Of a stretch of 8,804 nucleotides of DNA, positions 8,572-8,804 are shown piece after piece. Below the pieces are notes generated by a model. It did no database searches. It saw only the letters and a program-made list of their open reading frames with translations, and was not told the DNA's origin. This stretch comes from Candidatus Peregrinibacteria bacterium (GTDB taxonomy: Bacteria; Patescibacteriota; Gracilibacteria; UBA1369; LOWO2-01-FULL-3), in assembly GCA_003566255.1 (NCBI GenBank), contig PXEC01000068.1, positions 1 through 8,804 of the forward strand, read 5' to 3'. The translations under genes were made by a program, and so were the position numbers. The number at the start of each line of letters is the position of its first letter. Within the stretch, counting starts at the first letter, position 1.

Positions 8572-8587
8572 ATTATTAACCAATAAT
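8572..8587 (+). other. Small A/T hairpin in the ntpG-ntpA gap
   Basis: ATTATT (8572-8577) and AATAAT (8582-8587) pair around AACC. The 41-base gap it occupies is the longest inside the operon. The stem has only A-U pairs and no T-run follows, so it is not a terminator; it might mark an RNA processing or start-access site before ntpA. Given the A/T content it may be chance. Confidence 0.25.
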
Positions 8588-8597
8588 ATAAATAATC

Positions 8598-8804
8598 ATG
8601 AAAGAAGGAAAAGTTATAAAAGTATCGGGTTGTCTCGTCATTGCGAACGGAATGAAGGAGGCCAAGATGTACGAGGTGGTAAAAGTCTCCGATGAAAAAC
8701 TCATGGGAGAAATAATAGAGCTTAAAGGAGACGAAGCTTCCATACAGGTATATGAAGATACCGTCGGGATAGGCCCCGGAGATCCCGTTTCCGCTACCGG
8801 AGAA
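8598..8804 (+). CDS. ntpA: V-type ATPase catalytic subunit A, 5' part
   Basis: Sixty-nine codons are visible before the window ends; the gene continues beyond. The N-terminal beta-barrel is clearly that of subunit [17 protein letters not shown] (4-19), AKMYEVVKV (22-30), [18 protein letters not shown] (37-54) and the beginning of the [10 protein letters not shown] block (60-69). The P-loop, bulge domain and catalytic Glu lie outside, so activity cannot be judged. Subunit A alternates with B in the hexamer that hydrolyses or makes ATP. Cys12 stands where most family members have Pro (VSGP). ATG 8598 gives the expected N-terminus; no Shine-Dalgarno, only a UAAUAAUC-type leader. Genes for B and D are expected next. 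Confidence 0.97.
   Translation, partial: MKEGKVIKVSGCLVIANGMKEAKMYEVVKVSDEKLMGEIIELKGDEASIQVYEDTVGIGPGDPVSATGE

Overview
The window reads as a stretch of chromosome from an uncultivated-looking bacterium with A-rich coding strands. All seven genes that are complete here end in TAA. No start codon, including that of the edge gene ntpA, has a recognisable Shine-Dalgarno sequence in front of it; the leaders are A/U-rich instead. A candidate-phyla-radiation (Patescibacteria) or similar lineage is a reasonable guess, but nothing here proves it. All genes lie on the + strand. There is no mobile element, CRISPR array, tRNA or rRNA that I can support.

Layout. (1) Positions 1-653 hold the 3' part of carA, the glutaminase subunit of carbamoyl-phosphate synthetase, with its catalytic Cys and His/Glu present. 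(2) Positions 654-1211 are a 558-base gene-free region packed with hairpins. It contains a strong bidirectional terminator after carA, several further stem-loops, two copies of a 16-base U-rich tail, and two perfect palindromes that abut each other just before the next start codon. (3) Positions 1212-3587 encode a 791-residue DinG-family protein. Its DEDDh 3'-5' exonuclease domain looks intact, but in the helicase part the Walker A segment is deleted and the DEAH box and motif VI are degraded. (4) Positions 3673-3701 carry a good sigma70-type promoter. It leads into a V-type (A/V-type) ATPase operon, 3764-8804, in the order peripheral-stalk G/H-like (ntpF), I, K, E, C, F (ntpG), A. The operon is cut by the window edge inside subunit A.

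How the genes work together. The operon order matches the Enterococcus hirae ntp order F-I-K-E-C-G-A, so B and D subunits are expected just beyond the edge. Subunits I (stator with the conserved Arg) and K (rotor ring) form the membrane motor. E and F-like form the peripheral stalk, C and G the central stalk and its socket, and A the catalytic hexamer with B. The K subunit carries the residue set that binds Na+ in the E. hirae K-ring, so the enzyme is predicted to be Na+-coupled.

The two observations most worth pursuing are the exonuclease/pseudo-helicase DinG homologue and the structured, palindrome-rich region upstream of it.
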